Notes: a model not told the origin generated them from the sequence alone. Shown: positions 7,569 through 15,196, counted from the first letter of the stretch. The stretch: DNA of 22,112 nt from DAOVRL01 sp964459805 (GCA_964459805.1 CAYWOD010000032.1:1-22112), one strand, 5' to 3'. Made by a program: numbers and translations.

Positions 7569-8213
7569 TCAGACGCTTAGTTTGGGGTCGATTTGCTCGC
7601 GGTAAAGAGCATGTTTGCGGATGTAGCCGGCGACTGCTGGGGCCAGCATACCGCTTACATCAGCCCCTGCAGCTAATCTTTTGCGTATTTCAGTGCTGCT
7701 TACGTCCACCAGAGGCGTCTGGATAATGCATCGCTGGAGTTTTTCAACCCGTTGGCGGCCCCAGAGACCCTCAAATTTGCCGTAATCCGGCCGCTCGCAC
7801 CCGGCCCTGGACATAGTACACAGATGACACGCATCAATCAACTCCTCAATACCATACCAATGCTGCAGATCATCTACCCCGTCGGCACCCACCAGCCAAT
7901 AGATCAAAGCTTCGCGTCCGTAGTCCGTCTGAAATTGCCGCACGGTATTCAACGTGTAACTCGGCGCAGGCTTGTTCAGCTCGCAATCACTTACCTCAAG
8001 ATTCTCGTTGCCGGCGATTGCAAGAGCTATCATGGCAAGTCGATCTTCATCACGGGCCTTCGGGAAAAACCCCTTAAGCGGAGAGCGCTTCGCCGGAATA
8101 AAAACAACTTTCTCTGCGCCAATTTGTTTGGCGGCATCGGCGGCGACAGCAATATGCCCGAGATGAATCGGATCGAACGTGCCTCCAAACAATGCTATTT
8201 TCCTTTTCGCCAT
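7569..8213 (-). CDS. nadD: Nicotinate-nucleotide adenylyltransferase NadD
   Basis: A 214-residue nucleotidyltransferase that makes deamido-NAD from nicotinate mononucleotide and ATP. The N-terminal GGTFDPIHLGH (10-20) contains the HxGH catalytic motif, and SSTEIRKR near residue 175 is the second nucleotide-binding signature. Length is normal. No clear Shine-Dalgarno sequence precedes the ATG. In many bacteria nadD is next to rsfS; here rsfS is 11 kb away beside argS. The gene is transcribed toward hypB and ends 35 bp from it, with no obvious shared terminator hairpin. Confidence 0.95.
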   Translation of the reverse strand: MAKRKIALFGGTFDPIHLGHIAVAADAAKQIGAEKVVFIPAKRSPLKGFFPKARDEDRLAMIALAIAGNENLEVSDCELNKPAPSYTLNTVRQFQTDYGREALIYWLVGADGVDDLQHWYGIEELIDACHLCTMSRAGCERPDYGKFEGLWGRQRVEKLQRCIIQTPLVDVSSTEIRKRLAAGADVSGMLAPAVAGYIRKHALYREQIDPKLSV

Positions 8214-8742
8214 GAGAATTTAACAAGTAAACTGTGCGATTTATTAAAAAATTTTTTGCACGACAAATCAAGAAAATTCCGTCGTTAAAAGTGTTAACAA
8301 CCGGAAGAAAGTCTCAGACTTCAATAAGATGTTTGTTAGACTCCTGCTCATCACAACGTTTTGAAAACTTACATAGTGACATAAGAAGATACGCTCTTTT
8401 GCAACCAAAACTAACGAAATCAAGCCATAAGTCAAGTAGATTGTATTGAACGGGCGTTACAGAAGCAATGTAGTTTTTGCTTTTTGTCGGGATTTTACTC
8501 ACAACGAAAACGAGTCAGGACGTTTTATTGAATAGTATGATAGACAATATGCGAAGCTGTGTAAAACTCCCGGGGCAAAAAATTGTATCAAGTATTCCTA
8601 AAGTTTTGGACGATAAAAATTATATATGAAATTATTAGCTTTTTTGTTTAATTTTTTTGACAAAGGTTTCTAATGTTTATTAGTGTTGTGAAAACAACAA
8701 GAACATAAAAGGATTTGGTCAGCCAAAAGGAGGTGAAAACCA
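8214..8742. other. AT-rich intergenic region
   Basis: About 530 bp between divergent nadD and the lysine-rich micro-gene, clearly more AT-rich than the flanking genes. Short frames at 8234-8449 (+) and 8314-8502 (-) have no recognisable features. The only signals seen are the promoter and ribosome-binding site of the downstream micro-gene. The leader from the predicted promoter to the ATG is about 50 nt. Confidence 0.6.
8657..8686 (+). promoter_or_regulatory. Candidate promoter of the lysine-rich gene
   Basis: A perfect TTGACA at 8657-8662 sits after a T-rich tract. The best -10 candidate is TAGTGT (8681-8686) at 18-bp spacing, which is weak. The position, about 60 bp before a strong ribosome-binding site, is appropriate. 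Confidence 0.4.
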
Positions 8743-8904
8743 ATGGCGAAGAAAAAAGCAAAGAGAAAGAAGAAAGTAACTAAGAAGAAAACAAAGAAGA
8801 AAGCTAAGAAGAAGAAGGCTAAGAAGAAAACGAAGAAGAAAGCTAAGAAGAAGAAGGCTAAGAAGAAAACAAAGAAGAAAAAGAAAAGGAAAAAGAAAAG
8901 GTAG
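8743..8904 (+). CDS. Lysine-rich histone H1-like protein, 53 residues
   Basis: A 53-codon gene starting MAKKKAKRKK and ending in RKKKR; 38 of 53 residues are Lys and 3 are Arg, with Ala and Thr as almost the only others. A very strong ribosome-binding site (AAAAGGAGGTGA, 8725-8736) sits 6 bp before the ATG, which argues that it is translated. The body is a 13-residue (39-bp) repeat, TKKKAKKKKAKKK, present twice from codon 17 and started a third time. It resembles the C-terminal tail of histone H1 and bacterial H1-like proteins, so nonspecific nucleic-acid binding or nucleoid compaction is the likely role (inference). The long Phe-rich frames on the opposite strand are shadows of this repeat. 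A hairpin follows 18 bp after the stop. Confidence 0.8.
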   Translation: MAKKKAKRKKKVTKKKTKKKAKKKKAKKKTKKKAKKKKAKKKTKKKKKRKKKR

Positions 8905-8922
8905 CGTAACAATCTGATCAAA

Positions 8923-8959
8923 AGCCCGCTTCCGTTTTTGTTTCGGATTTTGGCGGGCT
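8923..8959 (+). terminator. Hairpin after the lysine-rich gene
   Basis: AGCCCGC (8923-8929) pairs with GCGGGCT (8953-8959), with an inner TCCG/CGGA pair. There is no T-run on the plus-strand side. On the minus strand the stem is followed by TTTTGATC, so the element may work better leftward or be bidirectional. The position just after the micro-gene suggests transcript-end formation or protection. Confidence 0.4.
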
Positions 8960-9026
8960 GCCGGGTAAACCGGTGATATCAGCCGCATGCAGGAATATCG
9001 AGATTGCGGCAGGTTATGCGAAAAAT

Positions 9027-9057
9027 GGAAGGCTTTGTCATGACGGCAAAGCCTTCC
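9027..9057 (+). terminator. Perfect 11-bp hairpin
   Basis: GGAAGGCTTTG (9027-9037) and CAAAGCCTTCC (9047-9057) form an uninterrupted 11-bp stem around a 9-nt loop, followed by GTTCTATTTAT. It lies between the lysine-rich gene and lysA, so it probably ends the upstream transcript. The T tract is interrupted. The rest of the 8905-9302 gap holds only the other hairpin and the lysA promoter. Confidence 0.55.
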
Positions 9058-9210
9058 GTTCTATTTATACCTCGAATCAGCGGATCACCCCTCCAGCATC
9101 GCAGCCAATTGACCGTCTATCGCCTGCAAAATCATGATCGGTCTGAGCCAGACTTGCTCACCCCATCGGCACCGATTATCGGGCTTATCCAGGCCCGGCC
9201 AATTGGTTTC

Positions 9211-9238
9211 TTGCAATTCGGATTCGATTCCCTATACT
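9211..9238 (+). promoter_or_regulatory. lysA promoter
   Basis: TTGCAA (9211-9216), a 16-bp spacer, and TATACT (9233-9238). The predicted start is near 9245, about 58 nt before the lysA ATG. The same two hexamers at the same spacing occur upstream of accB (13468-13495, opposite strand). Confidence 0.6.
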
Positions 9239-9302
9239 ACTTGCCGGCACGAACGTGGGTTTGTATAGGTTCGTAAGGCTGCTTTGCGAAGAGAATGACG
9301 AT

Positions 9303-10592
9303 ATGGATTATTTTAGCTACAAAGACGGCAGACTGTTTGCCGAAGACGTGGGTGTTGAGAAAATCGCTGCCGAGGTTGGCACGCCGGTCTATATCTACAG
9401 CAAAGCTACTTTCACCGAGCATTTGCGAAGGATTCAAAAGGCTTACGGCGAGCTTGATACCACGATTTGCTATTCCGTTAAGGCCTGCGGCAACATAAAC
9501 ATCCTCAAGTTCCTGGCCGGCGAAGGCAGCGGATTCGATATTGTCAGCGGCGGCGAGCTGTATCGCGTTTTGCAGGCCGGGGGCGACCCGGCCAAAATCG
9601 TTTACGCTGGCGTGGGCAAGACCGACCGCGAAATCATCGAGGCTCTGAATGCCGGCATCGGCTATTTCAACATCGAGTCGGAAGCCGAGCTGGAGAACCT
9701 GATTCAACTAACAAAACAGAACATCGCGGTCCGGGACAATCAGCCGAAAGTTGCCCTGCGTGTCAATCCGGATATTGACTACAAGACTCACGCCTTTTTG
9801 ACCACCGGCAAGAAGGAGACAAAATTCGGCGTTGATATCGAGCGTGCACAGAAGGTCTTTGCCAAGTACGGCGACAACGGCGTGGTAGCGCTCTGCGCGA
9901 TCCACGTCCACTTGGGAACGGGTGGCAAGAAGATTGACCCCTACGTTGAAGCCGTGGAAAAGGTCCTGCCGCTCGTTGACCGGCTTCGCAGCGGCGGCCA
10001 TACGATTGAAGCGCTCGACCTGGGCGGCGGCTACGGCGCCGACTACGAATCCGACACCGTACCCTCGGCAGCCGAATACGCGGCAGGCATCGTCCCACTG
10101 CTCAAAGATAAGAACCTCAAGCTGATCCTCGAGCCCGGCAAGAGCATCTCGGCCAATGCGGGCATATTGCTTACTCGGGTCCTTTATACCAAGCAGGGTG
10201 GGGCAAAGGAATTTGTCATAGTCGATGCGGGGATGAACGATTTGATTCGTCCGGCTCTGTACGATGCGTTTCACTTCATCTGGCCTGCTAACGTACAGGA
10301 GCAATTTGTTCCGCGGCATCGCACTAAGGATTTGGAACTGGCCGGGGCGAGAGTCGTCGATGTAGTCGGGCCGATTTGTGAAGGTGCGGATTTCCTTGCA
10401 GAAGACAGGATTCTACCGCCCGTGCAGCGGGGAGAGCTGCTCAGCGTCTTTACCGCCGGCGCCTACGGCTTTAGCATGAGCAGCAACTACAACGCCCGAG
10501 GCCGGGCACCTGAAGTGTTTGTTGACGGCGCCAAATTCTCGGTCATCAGAAAACGCGAAACCTACGAAGACCTGACAGCCCTTGAAAAGTGA
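9303..10592 (+). CDS. lysA: Diaminopimelate decarboxylase LysA
   Basis: A 429-residue fold-type III PLP enzyme making L-lysine from meso-diaminopimelate, the last step of lysine synthesis. The PLP lysine is K60 in YSVKACGN. HVHLGTGG, the glycine-rich GGGYGADY and EPGKSISANAG (phosphate and cofactor binding) follow, then VGPICEGADFLAED with the active-site Cys supplied across the dimer, and GAYGFSMSSNYN near the C-terminus. The start at 9303 is chosen because family members begin with a MxxFxYKDGxLFAEDV pattern and an AGAG-like ribosome-binding site is placed for it. An upstream in-frame GTG at 9255 would sit almost on the predicted transcription start. The gene converges with the HEPN/MNT cassette. 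Confidence 0.96.
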   Translation: MDYFSYKDGRLFAEDVGVEKIAAEVGTPVYIYSKATFTEHLRRIQKAYGELDTTICYSVKACGNINILKFLAGEGSGFDIVSGGELYRVLQAGGDPAKIVYAGVGKTDREIIEALNAGIGYFNIESEAELENLIQLTKQNIAVRDNQPKVALRVNPDIDYKTHAFLTTGKKETKFGVDIERAQKVFAKYGDNGVVALCAIHVHLGTGGKKIDPYVEAVEKVLPLVDRLRSGGHTIEALDLGGGYGADYESDTVPSAAEYAAGIVPLLKDKNLKLILEPGKSISANAGILLTRVLYTKQGGAKEFVIVDAGMNDLIRPALYDAFHFIWPANVQEQFVPRHRTKDLELAGARVVDVVGPICEGADFLAEDRILPPVQRGELLSVFTAGAYGFSMSSNYNARGRAPEVFVDGAKFSVIRKRETYEDLTALEK

Positions 10593-10661
10593 GAACCCGA
10601 TGTTCACGCCTCGGTGGAGCTTGCAGATTTCAGCCCAGCGTGCAGAATATCCCGGTTCAAC

Positions 10662-10704
10662 TCAGAAGTTTCGCTCCACGAAGCCGGTATCGACCTTTTT
10701 CTTG
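10662..10704 (-). repeat. Duplicate of the accC 3' end (distal copy)
   Basis: This 43-bp segment matches 41 of 43 bases of the true accC terminus at 11498-11540, in the same orientation. On the minus strand it reads KKKVDTGFVERNF-stop. The stop codon is retained, and one of the two differences is synonymous (GTG for GTA). It lies 9 bp after the HEPN stop, so the HEPN/MNT pair sits between two copies. Confidence 0.9.
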
Positions 10705-10713
10705 TCAAAAAAG

Positions 10714-11100
10714 TCAAGCATTTAGCGATTTCTTTATCCAGTCGCTGATTTCACCGGTCATCTTCTCTGCCTTGACGGCGGTATTTCTGTCGTAGTGAGT
10801 CGGCCAGTGGACAGGATAGCGAGTGTCAATATAGAACGGGTTGAGGAACCGACAGGCTTGCTGGAGCTCTTCTACCTGCGGATTGTTTTGTTTGGAGGTA
10901 TCCAGCAGCTCCAGGAGGTTATGGACAGCTCTAAATTTCAACTCGTTGGCGACTATGAAGACCTTAAGATATTTCTCCGCCGCCTGATGAAAATGAAAGC
11001 ATATCTGACCAAAATAATCTGTGCACTCAATGCCCACACGGGCAAAGCCGTAGTCTTCATCTGCTTTCTCTATCCATTCTTTGGCAATTTCAGGCAGCAT
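10714..11100 (-). CDS. HEPN-domain protein (putative toxin of HEPN/MNT pair)
   Basis: A 128-residue all-helical HEPN protein of the Pfam PF05168 type. It has CFHFHQAAEKYLK (34-46), RAVHNLLELLD (57-67) and DTRYPVHW towards the C-terminus, all typical positions of this family. HEPN proteins paired with MNT nucleotidyltransferases are often RNase toxins, but the classical RX4-6H motif is not evident here (only R57-x2-H60), so catalytic activity is uncertain. The start codon lies inside the end of the MNT gene (11-bp overlap), giving tight translational coupling. The gene ends 9 bp before the duplicated accC tail. Confidence 0.85.
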   Translation of the reverse strand: MLPEIAKEWIEKADEDYGFARVGIECTDYFGQICFHFHQAAEKYLKVFIVANELKFRAVHNLLELLDTSKQNNPQVEELQQACRFLNPFYIDTRYPVHWPTHYDRNTAVKAEKMTGEISDWIKKSLNA

Positions 11101-11419
11101 CGTAAAGCACTTTACCTTCCTTGAGAATACTTTTTATGAATGGATCATGCAATTTCAGTCTTTGCTCAAGCTCCTCCGGTTTATATACGATAAAGTCAGT
11201 AGCCAGGCTGTATTTGATCAGCGCATCGAGTTGACGGATTCTATCAACGCCAAGTTCGGGCACATCCTCTTTGATAATAAAAAGGTCGATGTCCGTCCCC
11301 AGTTTCACCTCGCCTTTAGCCAGTGAGCCAAAAAGAATGATCCTTTCCGGCTTATACAGGTGGATAAGCTGGCTTACGATATTCTCTATTTCTTTGTCGA
11401 ATCGCTTCTTTGATATCAT
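11090..11419 (-). CDS. MNT-domain nucleotidyltransferase (putative antitoxin)
   Basis: A 109-residue minimal nucleotidyltransferase of the polymerase-beta superfamily. The motif GSX10DXD is exact (G31-S32, D43, D45), and a third acidic position is likely in LATDFIVY. In characterised HEPN/MNT systems the MNT partner neutralises the HEPN toxin by adding AMP to it. The gene is upstream of and overlaps the HEPN gene by 11 bp, the usual order for this module. It begins 78 bp downstream of the accC stop, so it could be read through from accB-accC or have its own promoter in that gap. Confidence 0.88.
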   Translation of the reverse strand: MISKKRFDKEIENIVSQLIHLYKPERIILFGSLAKGEVKLGTDIDLFIIKEDVPELGVDRIRQLDALIKYSLATDFIVYKPEELEQRLKLHDPFIKSILKEGKVLYDAA

Positions 11420-11497
11420 TTTTGATATTCTCTTTTCACCTGATTTCTCGAACCCACAAATATGACAGCGACTTAAAGAGGGGCAATCTACAACTTT

Positions 11498-11540
11498 TCA
11501 GAAGTTTCGCTCTACGAAGCCGGTATCGACCTTATTCTTG
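11498..11540 (-). repeat. accC 3' end, proximal copy of the direct repeat
   Basis: This is the genuine accC terminus (last 14 codons with stop), repeated with two mismatches at 10662-10704. A CAAC tetranucleotide lies just beyond the stop in both copies (offset by 2-3 bp), so the homology may extend slightly past the stop. Confidence 0.9.
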
Positions 11541-12835
11541 ACGAAGAGGTTGTGCGAGAGGATGTCCAGGCAGGCGGGTATTGTTGTTTTGATCGGCTCG
11601 ATGACAAATTCCTGCAACGCCCGTCTCATTGTCGTGATGGCCTCGGCTCGCGTCCTCTGGTGAACAATCAGCTTTGCAATCATCGAATCATAACTCGTCG
11701 AGACCGTCCAGCCCTGATGAACGTGCGTATCGACTCGAACTCCCGGGCCGCCGGGCGGAATATACCTGGTTATCGTGCCCGGACAAGGCGCAAAATTATT
11801 CTCCGGGTCCTCGGCGTTAATTCGGCACTCAATGGCGACTCCGGCGAGCTTGATATTCCTTTGGCTGGATTTGATGGTATGGCCGCTGGCTATCTTCAAC
11901 TGCCACTTAATCAAATCATGTCCGGTGACCATTTCCGTAACCGGGTGCTCGACCTGGATTCGCGTATTTGCCTCAATGAAGTAGTACTCCTTATGCTCGT
12001 CCAGAAGGAACTCAACGGTTGCGGCACTGGCATACCCGGCCTCTTTGATAATCCTCAACGCAGCTTCACAAAGCTCTTCTCTGGTATGCTTATCAAGGAC
12101 GGGGCAGGGTGATTCCTCGATCATTTTCTGATGTCTTCGCTGGATGGAGCAGTCCCTCTCGTAGAAGTGCAGTGCGTTGCCGTCGCTGTCGGCCATCACC
12201 TGGACCTCGACGTGGCGTGGCTCAACGATGAACTTTTCCAGATAGACACGGCCGTCACCGAAAGCGGCCTCTGCCTCGGCACGTGCGGCGTTGAAAGCCG
12301 AGCGAAGGCTGATATCGTTATGTGCGACTCTCATACCTCGCCCGCCGCCTCCGGCGGCCGCTTTTATTATCAGGGGGTATCCCATCTTGTTTGCGAGTGT
12401 CAGGGCTTCGGACTCATCTTCGATGGCGCCGTCCGAACCCGGCACAACCGGAACCGAGACTTTTTGGGCGAGTTTGCGGGCTTCGACCTTGTCACCGAGC
12501 AGTCGCATTGCCTCAACAGGAGGGCCGATAAAGGTTATTCCGCAGTCGCGGCATATCTGTGCAAAGTTTACGTTCTCAGCGAGGAAGCCGTATCCCGGAT
12601 GAATTGCGTCCACGTCGGCGACTTCGGCCGCACTTATGATGCTCGCGATATTGAGATAACTTTCGGCGCAGTTGGCCGGACCTATGCAGATCGCTTCGTT
12701 GGCGAGCTGCAGGTAGGGCGCATCCTTGTCGGCCTCGGAATAAACCGCCACCGTTTCGATGCCAAGCTCGTGACAGGCACGGATTATCCTAAGTGCTATT
12801 TCGCCACGGTTTGCTATAAGGATTCTTGAAAGCAT
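11498..12835 (-). CDS. accC: Acetyl-CoA carboxylase, biotin carboxylase subunit AccC
   Basis: A 445-residue ATP-grasp enzyme that carboxylates biotin on AccB using bicarbonate and ATP, the first half of malonyl-CoA synthesis. It starts MLSRILIANRGEIA, has HPGYGFLAEN (79-88), the ATP-binding loop AGGGGRGMR (161-169), HxxxxERDCSIQRRHQK, the catalytic EANTRIQVEHPVTE, and EDPENNFAPCPG. All catalytic residues appear intact and length is normal. It is transcribed leftward with accB, 88 bp upstream. The 3' end is duplicated beyond the HEPN/MNT pair. No good ribosome-binding site precedes the ATG. Confidence 0.97.
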   Translation of the reverse strand: MLSRILIANRGEIALRIIRACHELGIETVAVYSEADKDAPYLQLANEAICIGPANCAESYLNIASIISAAEVADVDAIHPGYGFLAENVNFAQICRDCGITFIGPPVEAMRLLGDKVEARKLAQKVSVPVVPGSDGAIEDESEALTLANKMGYPLIIKAAAGGGGRGMRVAHNDISLRSAFNAARAEAEAAFGDGRVYLEKFIVEPRHVEVQVMADSDGNALHFYERDCSIQRRHQKMIEESPCPVLDKHTREELCEAALRIIKEAGYASAATVEFLLDEHKEYYFIEANTRIQVEHPVTEMVTGHDLIKWQLKIASGHTIKSSQRNIKLAGVAIECRINAEDPENNFAPCPGTITRYIPPGGPGVRVDTHVHQGWTVSTSYDSMIAKLIVHQRTRAEAITTMRRALQEFVIEPIKTTIPACLDILSHNLFVKNKVDTGFVERNF

Positions 12836-12893
12836 TTTTCAATTCACTGTTTCTATCGATTATTGCCTTTAGAGCTCCTATTCGCCCCGGCCT

Positions 12894-12921
12894 TTTCAAT
12901 AATCAATAGAAAATAATCAAT
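12894..12921. repeat. Heptad array in the accB-accC spacer
   Basis: Four 7-bp units (TTTCAAT, AATCAAT, AGAAAAT, AATCAAT) start 2 bp beyond the accB stop and occupy part of the 88-bp spacer before accC. The AATCAAT unit is the same as in the rsfS-argS array at 19021-19055. Confidence 0.65.
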
Positions 12922-12923
12922 CG

Positions 12924-13424
12924 TTAGTCCGGTCTGACTCTAAAAAGCACCTGCCCATACTCGACGGCCTGGCCGTTGCTTACCAGCACTTCGGTAATTG
13001 TTCCGCTGGTCTCAGCCTTTATTTCGTTCATTACCTTCATCGCCTCGATTATACAGACGACTGTCTGTGTGTCGATGTGTGAGCCGAGCTCAACATAAAG
13101 CTCGGAATCAGGGCTTGCCGTTGCATAGAATGTTCCCACGATGGGCGACTTTATCTCCACCAGACCCTCTTGCTGCTGGTCCGGCGAAGCCTGGGCGGAA
13201 GTCACCGGGCCATCTTCAGCCGGCGAGTGTGCAGGGACGACCCGCGGTTCATGCCCTATCACAGGCACAGCGGCAACGGCCCCGCCGACAGCGGGTTGAG
13301 GTTGGGCGCGTTTGAGGGAGATTTTGTTGTCGCCGTGCTTGATTTCAATCTCTACCAGCTCGTTTTCCTTCATTATTTTGATAAGTTTCTTTATTTTCTG
13401 CAAATCGCTATCTTTATCCGCCAT
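12924..13424 (-). CDS. accB: Acetyl-CoA carboxylase biotin carboxyl carrier protein AccB
   Basis: A 166-residue BCCP. Residues 1-40 form the helical N-terminal part (MADKDSDLQKIKKLIKIMKE), followed by a Pro/Ala-rich linker (about 41-90) and a C-terminal biotinyl domain with EAMKVMNE, biotin on K130. The ATG at 13424 has AAAGGA 8-9 bp upstream and lies about 37 nt after the predicted transcription start; an in-frame TTG at 13445 is too close to that start. AccB carries carboxybiotin from AccC to the carboxyltransferase (AccA/AccD, not in this window). First gene of accB-accC. Confidence 0.96.
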   Translation of the reverse strand: MADKDSDLQKIKKLIKIMKENELVEIEIKHGDNKISLKRAQPQPAVGGAVAAVPVIGHEPRVVPAHSPAEDGPVTSAQASPDQQQEGLVEIKSPIVGTFYATASPDSELYVELGSHIDTQTVVCIIEAMKVMNEIKAETSGTITEVLVSNGQAVEYGQVLFRVRPD

Positions 13425-13467
13425 TGCCGCATCCTTTCCATGCAAAAGGTATCGATCAAGCCCAATT

Positions 13468-13495
13468 AGTATAGCGTACGGATGGGCTTTTGCAA
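13468..13495 (-). promoter_or_regulatory. accBC promoter
   Basis: On the minus strand, TTGCAA (13490-13495), a 16-bp spacer and TATACT (13468-13473). The predicted start is near 13461, about 37 nt before the accB ATG. Hexamers and spacing are identical to those at lysA. Confidence 0.65.
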
Positions 13496-13650
13496 ATAAT
13501 TTCTGTCACGAGGCAGAAACGGCAGTCGCGTGTGTTGAAGGTGGTTTTTGGGCGATTGCCGATGGCTCTTGCCGCCGAAAGTCCGCGCCGGGAATCGTAA
13601 ATCCAAAACTGGCCGCATGATAAAGGATGAGAAGCGATACTCGGCGCCGA

Positions 13651-14925
13651 TTAGAGTATCTCAAGGCCGACTGCTGTAATGTCGTCAACCTCGGATACGT
13701 CGATTTTCTGGTTGTGCGCGAATGTGGTAAGATTGTCCACAATTTGGGCGATGGGCAATTTGCTCAATTCGCAGAATTCATCCTTGAAGTGAAAGCCGAC
13801 CTGGTCATTATAGCCGCCGATGAACCGATCTGCCCCGTCGGAATATACGAGCAATTTGTCACCCGGCTCAAGTTGTATTGTTCGCTCGGCGAATTCGGCC
13901 TGGTCAAAAACTCCGAGAAGGGAGCCTCGCAGCTCGAGCTGCTCCGGTTTTGCTCCCGGCTTCATGAGAATCGGGTAGGGATGTCCTGCGCGGCAATAGG
14001 TCAGCTCCAGGGTTTGCGTGTTGAGCAGACAATAACAGCAGGTGGCGAACTGATAGCCGGAGAGTTTTTGTGCGGCCATGCGCACGTTGAGGTTTTTCAC
14101 AACGTCGGCCGGGGGGAATATGCGGTAATCGCTCTTGACGGTCTGGCGCATGACCAGGGCCTGCTTTAGAAAGATAGTCAGCAGTGCGGCAGGCAATCCG
14201 TGCCCGACGACGTCGGCTACATAAAAGCCGATGTGCTGCTCATCGATACGAACGATGTTGTAAATGTCCCCCGATACCCACTCGGCCGGCAGGAACGTTG
14301 CCGCCCATCTTATTGTGTCGCTGTTGGGCAATTGCGCGGGTAGGAAATCCTGCTGAACGAGACCGGCCAGACGCAGCTGCTCGGCCAGATTGTCCACGAG
14401 GGCCTCTGTCATGTGGAGCTGCTCTGCGAGGGTGTTCTTATAGAGCTTGTGCATTTTATTGGGGGGGCCTGCGGGCTTAACGGTAATTCCGTCACTTTTC
14501 TTGCGGTATGCAAGGTTCATGCTGATTCTTACCCACAGGTCATCTATCGAGATGGACTCCATTTTGCCGGTCATTGAGAAGCTGCTCTTAGCGGGCGCCA
14601 ATGCGAAGCTCTTTACGGGCAGCTCCACGCGGTTGGTCAGCAGAACTACGCCGATATTTTCCGACTCGAGCGACTCGATTATTTGGGCCAATTTCTGCTG
14701 TTGTGACGTCTCCAGGTTCTCGACATCGACGATAACTGTTCCGATAAGGTCGAGCCGGTCCCTTATCTGTGGATAAGCATGTATCGCCAGGACAGCGCAG
14801 GAGAGCTTTTTGCGCTTCAAGAGGCGTTTCATTTCGGGCGGCATTTGGCCCTGATTTGTCAAGTACAGGACATCAGTGAAGTTTCTCGGCAGTTCAACGG
14901 TATTTGTGGACTGTGGTTCTTGCAT
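13651..14925 (-). CDS. PP2C/SpoIIE-type serine phosphatase with receiver-like N-terminus
   Basis: A 424-residue RsbU-like protein phosphatase. The first ~125 residues look like a degenerate receiver domain (IGTVIVDVENLE, then VVLLTNR), with no clear phospho-acceptor context. A helical linker (about 165-205, AEQLHMTEALVDNLAEQLR) precedes the phosphatase domain. That domain carries the metal-binding residues in SGDIYNIVRI and VADVVGHGLPAALL, then YCRAGHPYPIL, GSLLGVF, GDKLLVYSDGADRF and the C-terminal VDDITAVGLEIL. Such enzymes dephosphorylate anti-sigma-factor antagonists in partner-switching pathways; no partner kinase or STAS protein is nearby, so the target is unknown. Its upstream region contains a motif shared with the gap upstream of yggS. 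No membrane segments. Confidence 0.92.
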   Translation of the reverse strand: MQEPQSTNTVELPRNFTDVLYLTNQGQMPPEMKRLLKRKKLSCAVLAIHAYPQIRDRLDLIGTVIVDVENLETSQQQKLAQIIESLESENIGVVLLTNRVELPVKSFALAPAKSSFSMTGKMESISIDDLWVRISMNLAYRKKSDGITVKPAGPPNKMHKLYKNTLAEQLHMTEALVDNLAEQLRLAGLVQQDFLPAQLPNSDTIRWAATFLPAEWVSGDIYNIVRIDEQHIGFYVADVVGHGLPAALLTIFLKQALVMRQTVKSDYRIFPPADVVKNLNVRMAAQKLSGYQFATCCYCLLNTQTLELTYCRAGHPYPILMKPGAKPEQLELRGSLLGVFDQAEFAERTIQLEPGDKLLVYSDGADRFIGGYNDQVGFHFKDEFCELSKLPIAQIVDNLTTFAHNQKIDVSEVDDITAVGLEIL

Positions 14926-14943
14926 TTTGCTTGCCGCCTGGTT

Positions 14944-14967
14944 AGGTTATAGGACGTCGAGCCAATA
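14944..14967 (-). promoter_or_regulatory. Shared upstream motif (phosphatase gene)
   Basis: Read on the minus strand it runs TATTGGC-TCG-ACGTCC-TATAACCT, with TATAAC about 27 bp before the phosphatase ATG. The same motif, three bases shorter in the middle, occurs at 16240-16260. It may be a promoter or operator used by two units. Confidence 0.4.
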
Positions 14968-15180
14968 TTTTTCCTGATAAAAATCAGCATAGTTAATTTC
15001 GGCTTGTTACGGGCTGGACTTTTCGGTTTTCTTGGGTTTTTTTGGGCATTTTCTGAGTGGAGGCTCTCGCGTTTGACCGCGTGGAAAGGCGCAGCAGAAG
15101 CGAGGTGTCAGCCAACCGAACATCAGGCGTGAAGGCCGGAGAATTGAAGGTCGCTCGCGGTTGGCGTTGAATTCCCGGGG

Positions 15181-15196
15181 GCCGGTCTTAACCGGC
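15181..15196 (-). other. Hairpin over the yggS stop codon
   Basis: GCCGGT and ACCGGC form a perfect 6-bp stem with a 4-nt loop that contains part of the yggS stop codon. There is no T-run, so it is not a typical intrinsic terminator. The following 14926-15187 gap has no convincing gene; a 63-codon frame at 15007-15198 overlaps the yggS end and shows no recognisable features. Confidence 0.4.

Larger units (their letters stand above)
10662..11540 (-). mobile_element. Candidate HEPN/MNT cassette flanked by accC-tail direct repeats
   Basis: Two direct repeats of 43 bp (10662-10704 and 11498-11540) bracket a 793-bp interval that contains exactly two genes, the HEPN and MNT genes. The repeat is the last 14 codons of accC including the stop, so the host gene stays intact. 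This is the arrangement produced when a cassette enters the 3' end of a gene and regenerates it. No integrase or transposase is present; duplication by other recombination is possible. Confidence 0.45.

Noticed and set aside
8670..8988. Two minus-strand frames rich in Phe/Leu, looking like membrane peptides
   Set aside because: They are the antisense of the AAG/AAA lysine repeat. The plus-strand frame has the strong ribosome-binding site.
9708..10319. 203-codon minus-strand frame
   Set aside because: Shadow of lysA in the opposite strand.
10593..10661. Intrinsic terminator for lysA
   Set aside because: No convincing stem with a T-run was found in this gap.
12131..12829. 232-codon plus-strand frame
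   Set aside because: Antisense to accC, no recognisable domain and no ribosome-binding signal supporting it.
13446..13650. Possible gene remnant between accB and the phosphatase gene
   Set aside because: A frame here (about 13506-13742 minus) reads smoothly but overlaps the phosphatase end and has no identifiable motif; not enough to call a pseudogene.
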